A stretch of 64,000 bases of DNA from Plantago elongata (Eukaryota; Streptophyta; Magnoliopsida; Lamiales; Plantaginaceae): positions 1-64,000 of the forward strand of contig JAYMSP010000103.1 of NCBI GenBank assembly GCA_036897095.1. The letters run 5' to 3'. The notes beneath the pieces were generated by a model. The model was not told the DNA's origin. It worked only from the letters and a program-made list of their open reading frames with translations, and did no database searches. The translations under genes and the position numbers were made by a program. This document shows positions 24,501 to 36,104 of the stretch, piece after piece. Within the stretch, counting starts at the first letter, position 1; every line of letters starts with the position of its first letter.

Positions 24501-26125
24501 CAGAAATATTTCTTCCCGGGGTTGATCTGTCAACCTTTGCCCTGTATGGCCGGATTGGCCCCAGAGTGTTATCATGGCAATCCGGATCACAACTTTGGTT
24601 AGTGATAGGGTCGGACCAGTATATATCTGAAGTCCGCTTGATCATTTATGTTTTTTACTAAGTGTCCTAGAAACATGTTTTCTTAAGTGTAAATGTTTCG
24701 GGTACTTGTTTCGGATACTCTCTTTCTCGGATCTAACCGGTTCTATTTTCATTGCAGAATTTTGGTTCGATTACATCATGTTTGCTCTACTCGAGTTGAA
24801 GAGGAAGCAGAAGGAAGATCAAGAGCAGGAAATTGCTGAGAAGCTGCGTTCTCGGACCATCAAGGTCTCAACTACCCTTCCGATGGAAGAGCATATCAAT
24901 GCGGCTACCTTCCTGGATCAGAACCTTCAACGGGTTTATCAAGGCCAAGATCCGATCAAGATGCCCACACCGAAGCAAGGCAAGACCAAGGCCGGGAAGG
25001 AGGCCAATGCTAGGAAGTTGCCTAAGCCTGTTGGTTCAGGATATGCGAAGCCGTCCGGATCGTCCACTTCAAAGGCGGTGTCCGGATCCAAAAAAGCATC
25101 CAAAGGTCCAACTCCCCCGGCGAAGAAGGGGAAAGGGAAGGCAATCGAGGTCCACGGCCCGGATGACGACTTAGAGGTCGAGGTGACCCACTTGGTGGCC
25201 ATGAACAAGGTGGAGAGAATAGCCGAACTGGCTGAGGCAAACCGGAAGGTAAGACATCTGAAGTGCTTAAACTTGTTCTTTGTTTATTTTCCATCGTTAC
25301 AATATTAATCCTTTCGGCTATATTCGATGTAGTTGACTGCCAGTTCGGACCTGCACTTATGTGGCTGGAAAGAGAGCCAAGATCGACACCCAGCTCTCCA
25401 AGTCTGAGGCAAGTGTCAAGGAGATAGAGGACAAGTATCAGGATTACAAGAGGAAGTACCTGTCTTTTTCCTCGGAGATGAAGAAGGTGGTCGAGAACCG
25501 AAATGACTTGACCAAAATCTGACTCGGGTCCGGACCGATTACAAAGTGCTGGAAAAGGGTCTATCAAAGACCAGATGCTCGACAATCTCCGAAGGACTCA
25601 GACAAAGGTTGTTCGGGACTTCCTGACCTCGCTCTCCTGCAAATTCTATCTCCAGACCTCCAAAGGTGATGCTCGGAGTGAGGGATTCAAGGTTGTCATT
25701 GGCCAACTTCAATTGAAGGGGAAACTTCTGGACGATTTTGATCCGAGGTCCGAGGGCATCAACGCTTTCAATAATCCGGATGGTAATCGCTATACCGGAG
25801 AGGTCTTGGATGATGATGAACTGATGAAGGATGAGTTCGTGGAGCTGGTTGCTTAGGAAACAGCTAACTTGAAGTTCAACCACGGAGGTCCCTTCCTTCT
25901 GGAGTTTGTGCCCGATGCTTTGCTGCAGTATCTTCTGATCCCTCTTGAAACTTATCCCGAGCACAACCGGGACTGGTTGGCACTTCCGGCTCCAGTCATC
26001 GGACAACTGAAGTTGGTCTTGATGGTCGAAGCTCCGAAGTACTTCGAGAAGATGAAGAAGAGACATGAAGCCGAGAAGGCCAAGGAGACTATTGAAGAGG
26101 GGAATTCGCAGGCCCTGGAGTAAAG
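21530..26125 (+). pseudogene. Plus-strand ORF remnants of the Tat-lineage fossil
   Basis: Coding-like stretches run opposite to pol, between pol and the 3' LTR. This is the place where Tat elements such as Grande and Retand are known to carry an extra, often antisense, reading frame. The part at 24069-24602 (CFGVLCKHLGIHLNTTIF, then LGLEWWRKYFFVRP) resembles the domain annotated in Pfam as putative gypsy-type transposon (Transposase_28). Later parts are Lys/Glu-rich, with basic and low-complexity segments around 24940-25160 and coiled-coil-like segments to 26120. A TATA-like CTATAAATAG lies at about 21524, with a GAG/GTAAGT donor-like site about 85 bases downstream. It is broken in many places. 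Confidence 0.5.
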
Positions 26126-26639
26126 AAAGTTGTTTGAAGGTGGAGTATGCTCCATAAGCTTGTACAATCTTTGGACCTTGAGACAATTTTTACATTCTCG
26201 CACCATTTACTTTACCCCGAATATTTTTAATTACTTGTTTTACTTCAGATAAGATATGTTGATGGTGTGACTTCAGCCATGCATCTGGATTGATTTGATT
26301 CAGTGCTGAATGATCTTGTTTATTTGCAACTCTTTATGTCTCGGGTCACATAATATCAATTTCATTCGGATGTTTATATGTAGCTTCCTTTTGTCTTCTT
26401 TTTGGCGAAGTAATTTTTGTTCAGATGTTTGTATGATATATCCGAACGTTTATGAATTGAGTTTTGGTTTACAATCATTTATTAGTTCGGACTATATCAT
26501 ACCCGAAACTCTCTTATTCGGAAGTAAATAAGTCATTTTTTGAAAAAGGTAGCCGTTGTATTGGTTTGACAGAAACAAAATTACAAGCGGTGGGTCGAAA
26601 TGACCTTTGGAGCAATTTTGAACAAAATAGAAATGACTA

Positions 26640-28390
26640 ACAACATCCTAAGCATAAAACTTCTGCAAATTCCTTGCTTTCCAGGTTCTCTTGAGTACTC
26701 TTCCTTCGAGGCCATTCATCTCAAAGCTTCCATTACTCCTTACTCCAATGATTTTGTACGGACCTTCCCAATTGGGTTTGAGCTTCCCAACGTGGCTAAG
26801 GATATCTGCTCTCCTCAGGACCAAGTCTCCGACTTGGATGTCCTTGTTGCACACATTCTTGTTGTAGGCTCGGGTGATGGAACTCTGATATCTATGGATA
26901 TGGACGAGAGAAGAATTTCTCTTATCCTCCAAGAGCTTGAGCTCGTAGACCCGAGCTGCCACATTCTCTTCGGGCTGATACTGCTGGATCCTTTGAGTCT
27001 CAACAATGACTTCCGAGGGAATGACTGCATCGGATCCATACACTAGGGAGAAGGGGGTTTCCTGAGTTGCAGTTCTCGGGGTGGTCCGATGTGCCCAGAG
27101 TACACCATCTAAGTCTTCGACCCAACTTCCTTGGAAGGATTTGAGTCTTTTCTCTAGGATCTTCACAATTGTTCGGTTGGTAGATTTGACTTGTCCATGA
27201 AAACTGAGCTCCGTTGTCCGAGACAAGAATCCTCAGCATTCCGAAGCGACAAATGATATTTTTCCAGATGAAGTTCCGGACTCAAGCCTCGGTGATGGTA
27301 CCCACTACCTCAGCTTAAACCCACTTCGTGAAGTACTCTACGGCTACGATCAAAAACTTCTTTTGTTGAGCTCCCCGAGGAAAAGGTCCTACAATATCAA
27401 TGCCCCATTGGTCGAATGGGCACGAGATGATTGATGGAATCATCGGATTGCTTGGCATGTATAGGATATTAGCGTAGAACTGGCAATCACTGCAGGTTCG
27501 TGCGAAATTAGCCGAGTCTTTGTCTATTGTTGGCCAATAATAACCCTGTCGAATGATCTTTTGTGCCAAAGTCCTCCCTCCAAAATGGCTACCACAACTG
27601 CCGATGTGTATTTCTTCCAGTACGGTCCGGGCCTCTTAAGATCCGAGGCAGTGCAGGTGGGTTCCATTGAAGGATCTCTTGTAAAGGTCATCTTCCAGTA
27701 GGAAGTACCGAGGTACTCGGCATTGGACTCTTCAGGCTTCTACAGGATCCGAAGGTAGTTTGTCATTTCGAAGATAGGCTAGAATATTTGTCATTCAAGT
27801 TCTTTCCGAATCTAGCTGATATATCAGGAGTTCCTGACCTTGAAGAAAGGAAGTTCAAAGAGTTAAGAGGATTATACTTCTTGTATCCACAGCTCCGGAT
27901 GCGGAAGAAAATTTGGCGAGGGAGTTTGACTTCTCATTGTATGACCTGTCAAACCTCTCTCAAGAAAAAAAAACTCTTCAAAGTTCGACACTGCCTCTTT
28001 GAGTCTCTCGAGGTATAGAACCATATTCGGACACTTAGTGGTAAAGGCCCCAGAATATTGAGATTCGACTAGTTGGGAGTCTGTGTAAGCTCGGATTCTC
28101 TTTACTTGTAGAGCTTTTGCCATCTGAAGACCCATCAGGTGAGCTTCATACTCAGTCTTGTTGTTAGTCACCTGAAAGTCCAAGGTAATGGCATAAACAA
28201 CTTGAGCTTCTTCGGGACTACGGAGGTGAATCCCTATCCCTCCGAGCCTACCGTTGGATGACCCGTCCACCTGCAAGATCCAAGTTGTACCTTGTTTTTC
28301 CAAGCCTTCTTCGGGTGTTGCCTTTTTCTCCTTCATCTGAACATCCTTGAAGTCAGGAGCAAATACGAGTTGCACATATTGAATCAAAAT
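26640..28390 (-). pseudogene. Tat-lineage pol remnant: extra RNase H and integrase
   Basis: The order on the minus strand is extra RNase H (28387-27872), then the integrase zinc-binding region and core (around 27570-27315, with GYYWPTIDKDSANFARTC and WGIDIVGPFPRGAQ), then the integrase C-terminal region (27226-26648, with HRTTPRTATQETPFSLVYG and NWEGPYKII). The domain order fits Ty3/gypsy. The remnant is broken in several places. Confidence 0.85.
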
Positions 28391-29700
28391 GAATCAAAAT
28401 GTCTTTCATAATTGAAATCGAGGTTTGTGCTTGCACATATTTGTTAAAGCAAATACACTCTCTCACTTATGGGGCTTGAGACGTCGCGTGTTTGCCTCCC
28501 ATGAACGATTACTAAAGCTACTAGCCGCACAAGCTAGCAATTTCCGATGAACTGAAATTGATGCTCAGATTTTGCACCCCCTGCGCACCCTCGTAGTGAG
28601 TAGTAAAACCAGTTGTTATTTGTCAACGTGGGACAATCCCACCATAAGCAACTAATCCTCATTAACCCAAAATCCAGTTCGGACCTATCATATATCAAAT
28701 TGAAGTTATCACTTAGTAGCTTACAATCATATATTTAGTTTTCTCAGTTAATAAATAATTAAGATTTGGTCTTAAAGTAAGTATACCCTAGTCATGAAAA
28801 TTTGCATAAACATATTGATCTGCTAACACCCTAGTCTGAAATAAAAAGTCTTAATACTATATGCATTGTTTATGCTTATAACCTTTTTTTTTTCCAAATA
28901 AAGAGAACTAAGATAGATAAAGAGTCCATACAACAACCTAGCCAACTACCGACTCGACGCCGTGATTAATCTGGAGTACAAACTACTATCATCATCATCC
29001 AAAACCTGAGCAAACCAAGGTGGCAAAGAGCTCCAAGTTTTGATCAAAACATCCTCAGCCAAACTATAATCCTGACTACGCAGCTGAGACCAAAAATCTA
29101 CTCCTAGTTGGACTCCATGATTAGCCAAAAGATTTTATGCTATAGCCTTGTTTAATTGTTTTTGTGTATTTTCAATTGATGGAACTTGGAGGGTGACTTT
29201 ATAATAGGACAATTAATCAATTATACATTTGTAGTGTATGTAATTTAGCCAATGTGACCGAATTCAGAATTTCAGTAATGTCTAGTTTCCACCGGTAGCG
29301 ATGATAAATCTTGTGTCCTAACATGGACCTCCATGGCATGCATGCCCCATAACAACCTGGCAACCTGCCATGTGTTCCAAGTACTATTTTCTTCTTTGAT
29401 GATTTGTTTAGGATGGTATATCGGAAAATCTACTCGTACAATAATATTTTATTCATTTTATAAAAATTATTCACTTCTACTATTATTCGACATGTTATGT
29501 TGGAGTTATCTCCTTTTATTTATTTATCATTTTAGTTAAAATTATATTCCCTTTATTTCGAACTTAATTTTTCATATTCTATTTTAATATGTATATCCCA
29601 CACTACACTTCCTTTCAAGCAATAATTCTTCTACTGATACTTTAGTCGCGTTTCTCTTCAGACTTGTGTGTCAAATAGATAATTGAATCCATGACATAAG
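28391..29700. other. Intergenic stretch
   Basis: A 60-codon minus-strand frame at 28946-29128 starts MANHGVQLGVDFWSQLR and later has WSSLPPWFAQVLDDDD. It looks protein-like and may be a relic of a repeat-derived or host coding sequence, but the family was not recognised. An imperfect two-copy ATGAATCAAA duplication sits at 28380-28400. Confidence 0.35.
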
Positions 29701-29705
29701 AAATA

Positions 29706-29781
29706 CACCTTCCGTCCCAGGTCAGTAGGCTAAATTTTGTTATATAGTTAAAATTGAATAATTGTCATGAGATGGAGGTAG
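29706..29781. mobile_element. Short Stowaway-like MITE remnant
   Basis: The left end is CACCTTCCGTCCCAGG. The right end, on the other strand, is CTACCTCCATCTCATG. TA flanks both sides. At 76 bp it is probably an internally deleted copy. Confidence 0.5.
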
Positions 29782-29783
29782 TA

Positions 29784-30500
29784 TATTTATTCAACCATTG
29801 CCTAAGTTATACTTTTCCGAGGATGAAAATTGTCTAGTTTATCAATTTCTTCTTCCTGACTTTGTTTGTGCAATTATTTTTACAATTTCTACTCACTTTT
29901 ATTTGATTCCCTTATACATAAGTTATTAGGATTTCTAGAATACATATACATATAGTATATTAACGAATTAAACATTTTTTTTAACATTCGTACCCCAGTT
30001 ATCATAAAAATGCGAGACTCATTTTACTAAACACGAAACACATTTTTATATATTACAAAAGACCCTTTAATTGATAAAATATAGAATTATTCCTATTTTC
30101 AGAAAAAGAATTCAGTTTATCACATATTCGAACATATATAAACGTATATAAACTACAGTAGCACAACACAATAAAAATCAATATCGTACAAAAATTAATC
30201 ATATTGTGTCAATAATAAAAGATATAAAACTATTTTTATTATTTTGATATGATATTTGTAATTATTAATCAATTTGTATATTTATACTCATAAAGAACAT
30301 ATTTCCTATAGAAAACAGGGCTCGAACCTACGAACTGCAACAACAAAACGCGATATAAAATCGAAAAAATAGTTTTAAGAAATGCAAAAAAAAAGGTTAA
30401 AAATAACAAAAAAACGACCACAAAAGTCGTATCGTCGATGTTCTCGTCAGCTCCAAAGCTGGCAAGAACCATAACGGATTAGCTCCACCCAGATCTTCAA
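29784..30500. other. AT-rich intergenic stretch
   Basis: No gene or element seen. Confidence 0.5.
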
Positions 30501-30502
30501 CC

Positions 30503-30760
30503 ATGTTTCGATCTGGAGCAAGTCTTGCTCCAGATCGGAGCTGCAGATCTGAGCAGCTGTAACTCCAATATTGGAGTTGTTGCAGCTCCGATCTGGAGCA
30601 AGACTTGCTCCATATCGGAGCTGTTGTAGTACAATGTTGGAGATGCAACAGCTCCGATATAGACCAAGTCTTGCTCCATATTGGAGCTGATGCAGCTCCA
30701 AGATCGGAATTGTTGCTGCTCCTGTCTGGAGCAAGACTTGCTCCAGATTTGAGCAGGAAG
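30503..30760. repeat. Array of four imperfect palindromes (GGAGCAAG-N-CTTGCTCC)
   Basis: Dyads are centred at 30523, 30603, 30669 and 30736. Each has arms of about 13-20 bases around CAAG-N-CTTG. The first is perfect over 13-bp arms (GATCTGGAGCAAG). Between the first two lies a separate perfect 18-bp palindrome, AACTCCAATATTGGAGTT (30561-30578). The spacing of 80, 66 and 67 bases shows tandem amplification of a hairpin-bearing unit. The open frames in this stretch follow from the repeat and match no protein family. Confidence 0.85.
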
Positions 30761-31447
30761 CCTGCTCCGATATACTTAGCGCCAGACCGGCTAAGCAGAT
30801 CAGAGTAGCTCCGGTTAGCTACTCCTATCAGTTATGGGGATATCGGAGTTTCTCCGGTCAACGGAGTTGCTCCGGTAATTCTTCGAATCTTCGTGTTCTT
30901 CGTCGAATATTTCGTGTTCTTCGTGTTTTTTTTTTAAAAAAATTCGATCTATTCGTTCGGATTTTAAAATTAATTCGAATAAACATTTTTGGATGTTTTT
31001 TGGGTAAAATTATAATTTTGTAAATTATTGAACTATTTTATAATTATAATAATATTGGTATTATTTATCATATGTTAAAATATTGTCCTGCATTTAGTAA
31101 AATTGGTCCTGCATTTAACATTCTTAAATATCATTTTTATACTCTATAGAGAGTATTTTTATACTTGTAGAGAGAGTATGGGTTAATAACTTTTATACTC
31201 TAGAGAGAGTATGGGTGGATAAAATGTGATGTCATCCTTCAAGACAACTTCAGTTTAGTTAAGTAAAGGTTAGATTTATTGACTTCAATATAGTTTAATT
31301 ATATTTTATATTACAATTCAGTTCAGTTCAATTTGATTTATATCGATTCAGTTCAAATAATTATAATCGAAGAGCACAAAATCCATACTCATTTCAAACT
31401 ATAGCAGGATGTATGTTGATATACTTTTTCCTATGTGAAAGAGAAGG
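30761..31447. other. Intergenic stretch with short TATACTCTA/GAGAGTATG repeats
   Basis: Three copies of a TATACTCTAGAGAGAGTATG-like word lie at about 31137-31212, each nearly self-complementary. No gene seen. Confidence 0.4.
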
Positions 31448-31593
31448 CCTATGATAATTTTTTTTTTTTTTGGGACGAAGAACTTGTCTTATTGATACCA
31501 AAAAACAACGTATGTACATTTAAGGGCCAATTATAAACATCCGAACCTAAAACTGGAAAAAAACTAGGAAACCAAAAACAGCACTAATAAATA

Positions 31594-34577
31594 CTAATGC
31601 GCTAAGTCCTGGATAAAGGTGACTGCTCTACGGGACCAACTCCGGGTAGTCGTGATATGGATGATCGATCGGATGGATTCTTGTACATAAAATGATCTAT
31701 GTTCAAAAATCTTGTCATTACGAGCCGCCCACACATGATACGTTGTTTTCGCTAGCAAAGTGCGAAAAACGTCCGCTTTGCCGCTCCTATGACGGGCCAG
31801 GCACCCAAACCAATCTACTTGTCGCTGCCAATCCAAACCAGGCGGGAACGAGATACGCATCCAATCCAGCCCCCGCGGAGGATTGCAACCATTTCACTCC
31901 TATCACAAAAACAACAGGTACCATCAGTGGCAATGCCAAAGAACGTCAATCGATCATTGGTTGACAAACGTTTATGCAAATTCAACCACAAGATAAAGAG
32001 GGCCTTCAGACGTGCTTGGTTCTGGAGAACCAAGTCACACCAATCCACTCTAACTGCCTACCCCGAAGAAATCAGTACATGTTGCGAGTAGAGGACCTAG
32101 GGGCCCCCAATTGATCCACCCATTCTTGCTGGTCATGAACAAGGTCTCTTATGCGTAAGATGGCTTTAAGAATAGTTGAGCTACACCGGGGAACCGACCA
32201 TATATCCAAATCTTGGTTTTTTATATAATAACTGTGTATCCATCGAACCCGGCCAAAGTGAGTCGGCCATGGTTTGGATTTTCCACAATAGTTTAGCAAT
32301 AAGCGCAGAGTTCCAGACCTGTAAATCAATGATATTCAATCCCCCCACAGCTCGTAGGAGAGCAAATCTGTTGCCAAGATACTAAGGCCTTGTGATAATT
32401 TCCATCCTTTCCACTCCAGAGAAAACTATGACATATGCGCTGAATATGCTCCAGGACTGCTTTTGGAATTGAAAAGACCTGGAGCTAGTGCGTGATCCGG
32501 CCAAGAATGCGGTCAAGCAACGACTGGTACTGTTGAATCGTGAGATGACGATGGGAAAGTGGAATACCTAAGTAGCTCACTAGAAGGGCCCCTGCCACGA
32601 ACCCAGTAGCAGCTAGCAACCTCTGCTGATCCGAGAGGGGAAGCCGAAAAAGACTTTTGTCTTGGCAAGGTTCGCGCGAAGGCCACTAGCATCCGAGAAG
32701 TGGTTAAGTTGTTGTATGAGTAATTGGACCGATCTCTCATCTCCTCGCATAAACAACATGAGGTCATCCGCGAAACAAAGACTTGTAATGTTGAGCTTTT
32801 CACACTTAGGGTGGAAATTAAAATCAAGTATGAATCGTAACCTCTGTAGGCATCGGTGTAAATACTCCATAACAAGCACAAACAGTAGAGGAGAAAGTGG
32901 ATCGCCATGTCCCAAGCCTCTACATGCTTTGAGTATCTTCGAAGGAACCCCATTAATCATATACATGTACGAGACCATCGTGACACAACACATCACCCAC
33001 CGTACATACATTGTCGGCAGCCTCAACTCATGTAGTATACATTCGAGAGCCGACCAATCAACGGTGTCATATGCCTTGTGTAAGTCCATCCGTACCATAC
33101 ATCGAGGAGAGATACCCTTCTGATTGTATCATTTAATAACTCCTGAGTAAGAAGAATATTATCTTGAATGACTCGACCAAGTACGAAGGCAGATTAGTTG
33201 TCACCAACAATACTGTTAATAACCTTACCCAAACGAGAGGTGAGAATCTTTGATATGATCTTGTAAATAGTTGTGCAGCATGCTATTAGTCCCATATCGC
33301 AAACACGTTTAGCTTATGGTGATTTTGGAATCAGAGTAACCAACGTACAGTTCAGGGTCGGATATAGAGTCGAAGTGGCAAAAAAATCTTCTACAGCCGA
33401 GTAAACATCATGTCGAATATGTTTCCAAGCTTGCTTTAAAAAATAGGCATTAAGACCATCTATCCCAGGAGCTTTAAGGTCGCTAATATCCTTAAATGCT
33501 AGATCAATCTCCAGGTAAGTAACCGGTTGGACAGGAAACAACCCATCATCCTGACTCAATCGGGCCCTGCTCGGAGAATACTCACATTGATGCACACTCT
33601 ACTTATGGAAGCCGTCCCCACAAGCTGGGAGTAAAAGGAGACGACTTTCTGCTCAATCTCCACATCCCTCTGGAGAAGTCAGCCATCCTCTGTTTCCACA
33701 CGATGAATGCCAACCTTGCAATTTCCCTCACGTACCTGCGCATGAAAAATGCGGTGTTTCCATCTCCAAGTTTAATCCAATCCATCTTTGATTTATATCG
33801 CATCACTTGCTCGTCGAGATCCAACCAATTCTCTAGTTCCATAGTAGCATCCTGAATCTGATGAATGATAGAGGGATTGAAACGATCAGCACGAAAGTCC
33901 ATTTGCAACCGGTGGAGGCAAGTGCTTCCAACTCCACAAGCAGATTGGCGGATTGTCTTGGAACCAAGTTGCGTTGCCAATGGCTCGATCGATACGGGAA
34001 TAGATGGTGCCTTGCTCATGTTTATTTGACCAAGTAAAATGATCCCCCAGCATAGTTAACTCAAATAAACCCACGTCATCAAGCATCCCACTAAAATCTT
34101 TGTACTCATGTTCGGTGACCGGGTTCCCACCAATACGACCACAACTCCTCATCACATTATTGAAGTCCCCAATACACAATCATTGTTCCTGTATGCTAGT
34201 CGCAATGGTTCTTAAGTCCTGCCAAAGCTAAAGCTGATGATGTAGTAAATTGTGAGCATATATAAATGTAACAAGCCCTCTATCAATCCCACCCGAGTCA
34301 AACCACCGGCAGTGCACATACTGATCTGTACAGCTGATAAAATTAACTTTAACACGAGAGGGGTCACAGGCTATCCAAATACGTCCCAACACATGCGAGG
34401 CATAATAGTCCAAGAAGTTCCACCTATTGCCCAAACGTCTCTGAATTTCTCCTTGTATCCTGCTTTCACTCTAGTTTCTAAAAGACCTGCTATACTTACA
34501 TTCCAATCCAGGAGACGGGAGCCAATCTCCTTGTGTTTAGCAATCTTGTTCAGCCCCCTTACATTCCAGACAATCAT
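31594..34577 (-). pseudogene. LINE ORF2: endonuclease, reverse transcriptase and zf-RVT
   Basis: The order on the minus strand is as follows. The AP-endonuclease lies at 34577-33886 (MIVWNVRGLNK at the start, later GDFNNV and GDHFTWSN). A linker reads YKSKMDWIKLGDGNTAFF. Reverse transcriptase spans about 33595-32613, with LKAPGIDGLNAYFLKQAW, MDLHKAYDTVDW and the catalytic LCFADD box. The zf-RVT region lies at 32048-31594, with KRLSTNDRL, CCFCD and TYHVWAARND. At least five frame changes or stops break it, near 34400, 34200, 33950, 33310 and 32600, so it is inactive. The key catalytic Asp pair is still present. Confidence 0.88.
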
Positions 34578-36051
34578 CTAGCGCGGTTATGGCCCTTGCT
34601 AGAACCCGAACCAGCTTTTAAGGCAAAAAAACCATTCTGAGAAAGTATATTAGGCGCATCCTCACTCTCATCCAAATTGCGTTCCCTCTGTCGACTAGGG
34701 GATGGTCTACGACGATATGGGATTGTTTTCCAGTTTGAGGTCCCCTCTCCAGCCTCTCTATGAGCCATCGATTTCGGAGCAGTACCAGTATCTGGCTTGG
34801 AGACAATAATACCATTCGGGGTATGATCTGTAGCCGGGTTCAGAACTATAGTCGGGGTCAGTTGTCAACCCGTCGGCATCCAAACCCGACCCCCACCTAC
34901 ATTCCTTTCAGCCGCCTGTCGAACTCCATGCTGTCTCGGTGGTCTCTTTCCATCACACGAGTGCCCCACTTTTTGACACTTCTGGCAAAGTATAGGCACC
35001 TACTCATACTCAACGACCGGCTTGATCAGATTGCCTTGTCGATCTTTAATTATTATCGATTTCCTAAGCTCCTGAGTGATGTCAACTTCAATTAAAACCC
35101 GAGCACTGGAGATCCTAAGTTTCTTTGCAGTACACTCATCAATATATTTCGATTCGCCTATTACACTAGCAATTGTTCCCAGGCTCTTGGCTCCCCAGAG
35201 ATATAGTGGTAGTTGGGGAAATTTTACCCAGATTTGTGCAATTCAAAACATATCCTCCTTAAGCTCAAAGTTCCTCGTCCAAGGGCGAAGAATCATAGGG
35301 CGTCCAAATATGTAGTAAGGTCCTCCAAGGTCCACAAAATCCTTGTCCTCCTTTATTCGGAAACGGATAATAAAGTAGCCATCCTCATTATAGTAAAGCT
35401 CAGGTAGGGTAATGGAGCTCCAAAATTTCAACATAAAATTCTTGACAATATTCATAGATAAGGAGTTGTTTGCGACGTACATAATCAGAGAATTTTCCCA
35501 GAATTCCAGCTCCTCTTTGATATCCTCATCTTCAATCTCCACAATCACCTTGCCATTAGTCACATGTAGGGGACAATAATTGACTTCCATACCATGCTCC
35601 AGAGCCCTGTTACCACGGATAATATCCACCCATGATGCCGACTGGATGGGTGGAGGGGCGTCCTGGACAATCTCCTCCGGAATTGCGTCCTGCAAAACAT
35701 TCCCATGTTCATCCGTGATGGGAGGTGGATCCATCGATGGATCTTTATTCTCAGTCTGGTTATCAATATTCAGAGCAGGGCGATCGGAATCAGAGCCAGC
35801 CAACGAGTTCTCTTCCTCACCTGAAATTTGTTCGTCGTCGTCAGTGCCGAAACCCTTTTCCGTATCGCTAATGTCGGAGACGGTTTCCTATCCAATTGGA
35901 GATTGGTCGGCAGATTCATCGAATTACCCGGTTCATCCACAGCAGCCGAGGGGTTCGTAGAAGAGAAGGGGACGGTGGTTGTCGGGTATTTGTGTGGCCT
36001 ACCCACCGGCCTCTTGGCTGTAGATTCAGTCGGCATCTTCTTCTTCCTCAT
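34574..36051 (-). pseudogene. LINE ORF1: DUF4283 and zinc-knuckle RNA-binding protein
   Basis: The start MRKKKMPTESTAKRPVGRPH contains an AT-hook-like KRPVGRPHK. A frame change near 35860 leads to an acidic linker and then the DUF4283 region (about 35600-35243, with LPELYYNEDGYFIIRFRI and YYIFGRPMILRPW). A zinc-knuckle-like CQKCQKVGHSC follows near 34980, in a different frame. The last frame ends in a stop at 34574-34576 that overlaps the ORF2 start as ATGA. At least two frame changes are needed to link the parts. Confidence 0.8.
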
Positions 36052-36104
36052 AGCTAGGATAAGTACAATATATACAAATTTGCAACTTTTTCGACCTATG
36101 ATAA

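Larger units (their letters stand above)
20391..28390 (-). mobile_element. Broken Ty3/gypsy retrotransposon of the Tat lineage (fossil)
   Basis: The element runs right to left. It comprises a pol remnant (26640-28390), a long 3' region with plus-strand coding remnants (21530-26125), a polypurine tract and a 3' LTR (20391-21103). The RNase H-like domain is of the extra, archaeal-like type (WILQVDGSSNGRLGG, then NNKTEYEAHLMGLQMAKALQ) known from Tat elements such as Retand and Ogre. No matching 5' LTR, gag, protease or reverse transcriptase was recognised, so it is incomplete and carries many breaks. Seven bases separate it from the target repeat of the solo LTR to its left. It looks old compared with the solo LTR. 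Confidence 0.75.
31458..36094 (-). mobile_element. L1-clade LINE, full length but inactive
   Basis: The element carries ORF1 and ORF2 on the minus strand and ends in a poly(A) tract (a T13 run beginning at 31458 on the plus strand). It is bounded by a direct repeat CCTATGATAA at 31448-31457 and 36095-36104. The 5' end has about 43 bases before the ORF1 start at 36051. Both ends are present, so it is a complete insertion of about 4.64 kb. Coding frames are interrupted several times. ORF1 with DUF4283, followed by AP-endonuclease, reverse transcriptase and zf-RVT, is the plant L1 layout. Confidence 0.92.

Noticed and set aside
30397-30808. Several overlapping protein frames in the palindrome array
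   Set aside because: They exist on both strands because of the repeat structure and show only repeat-derived peptides.
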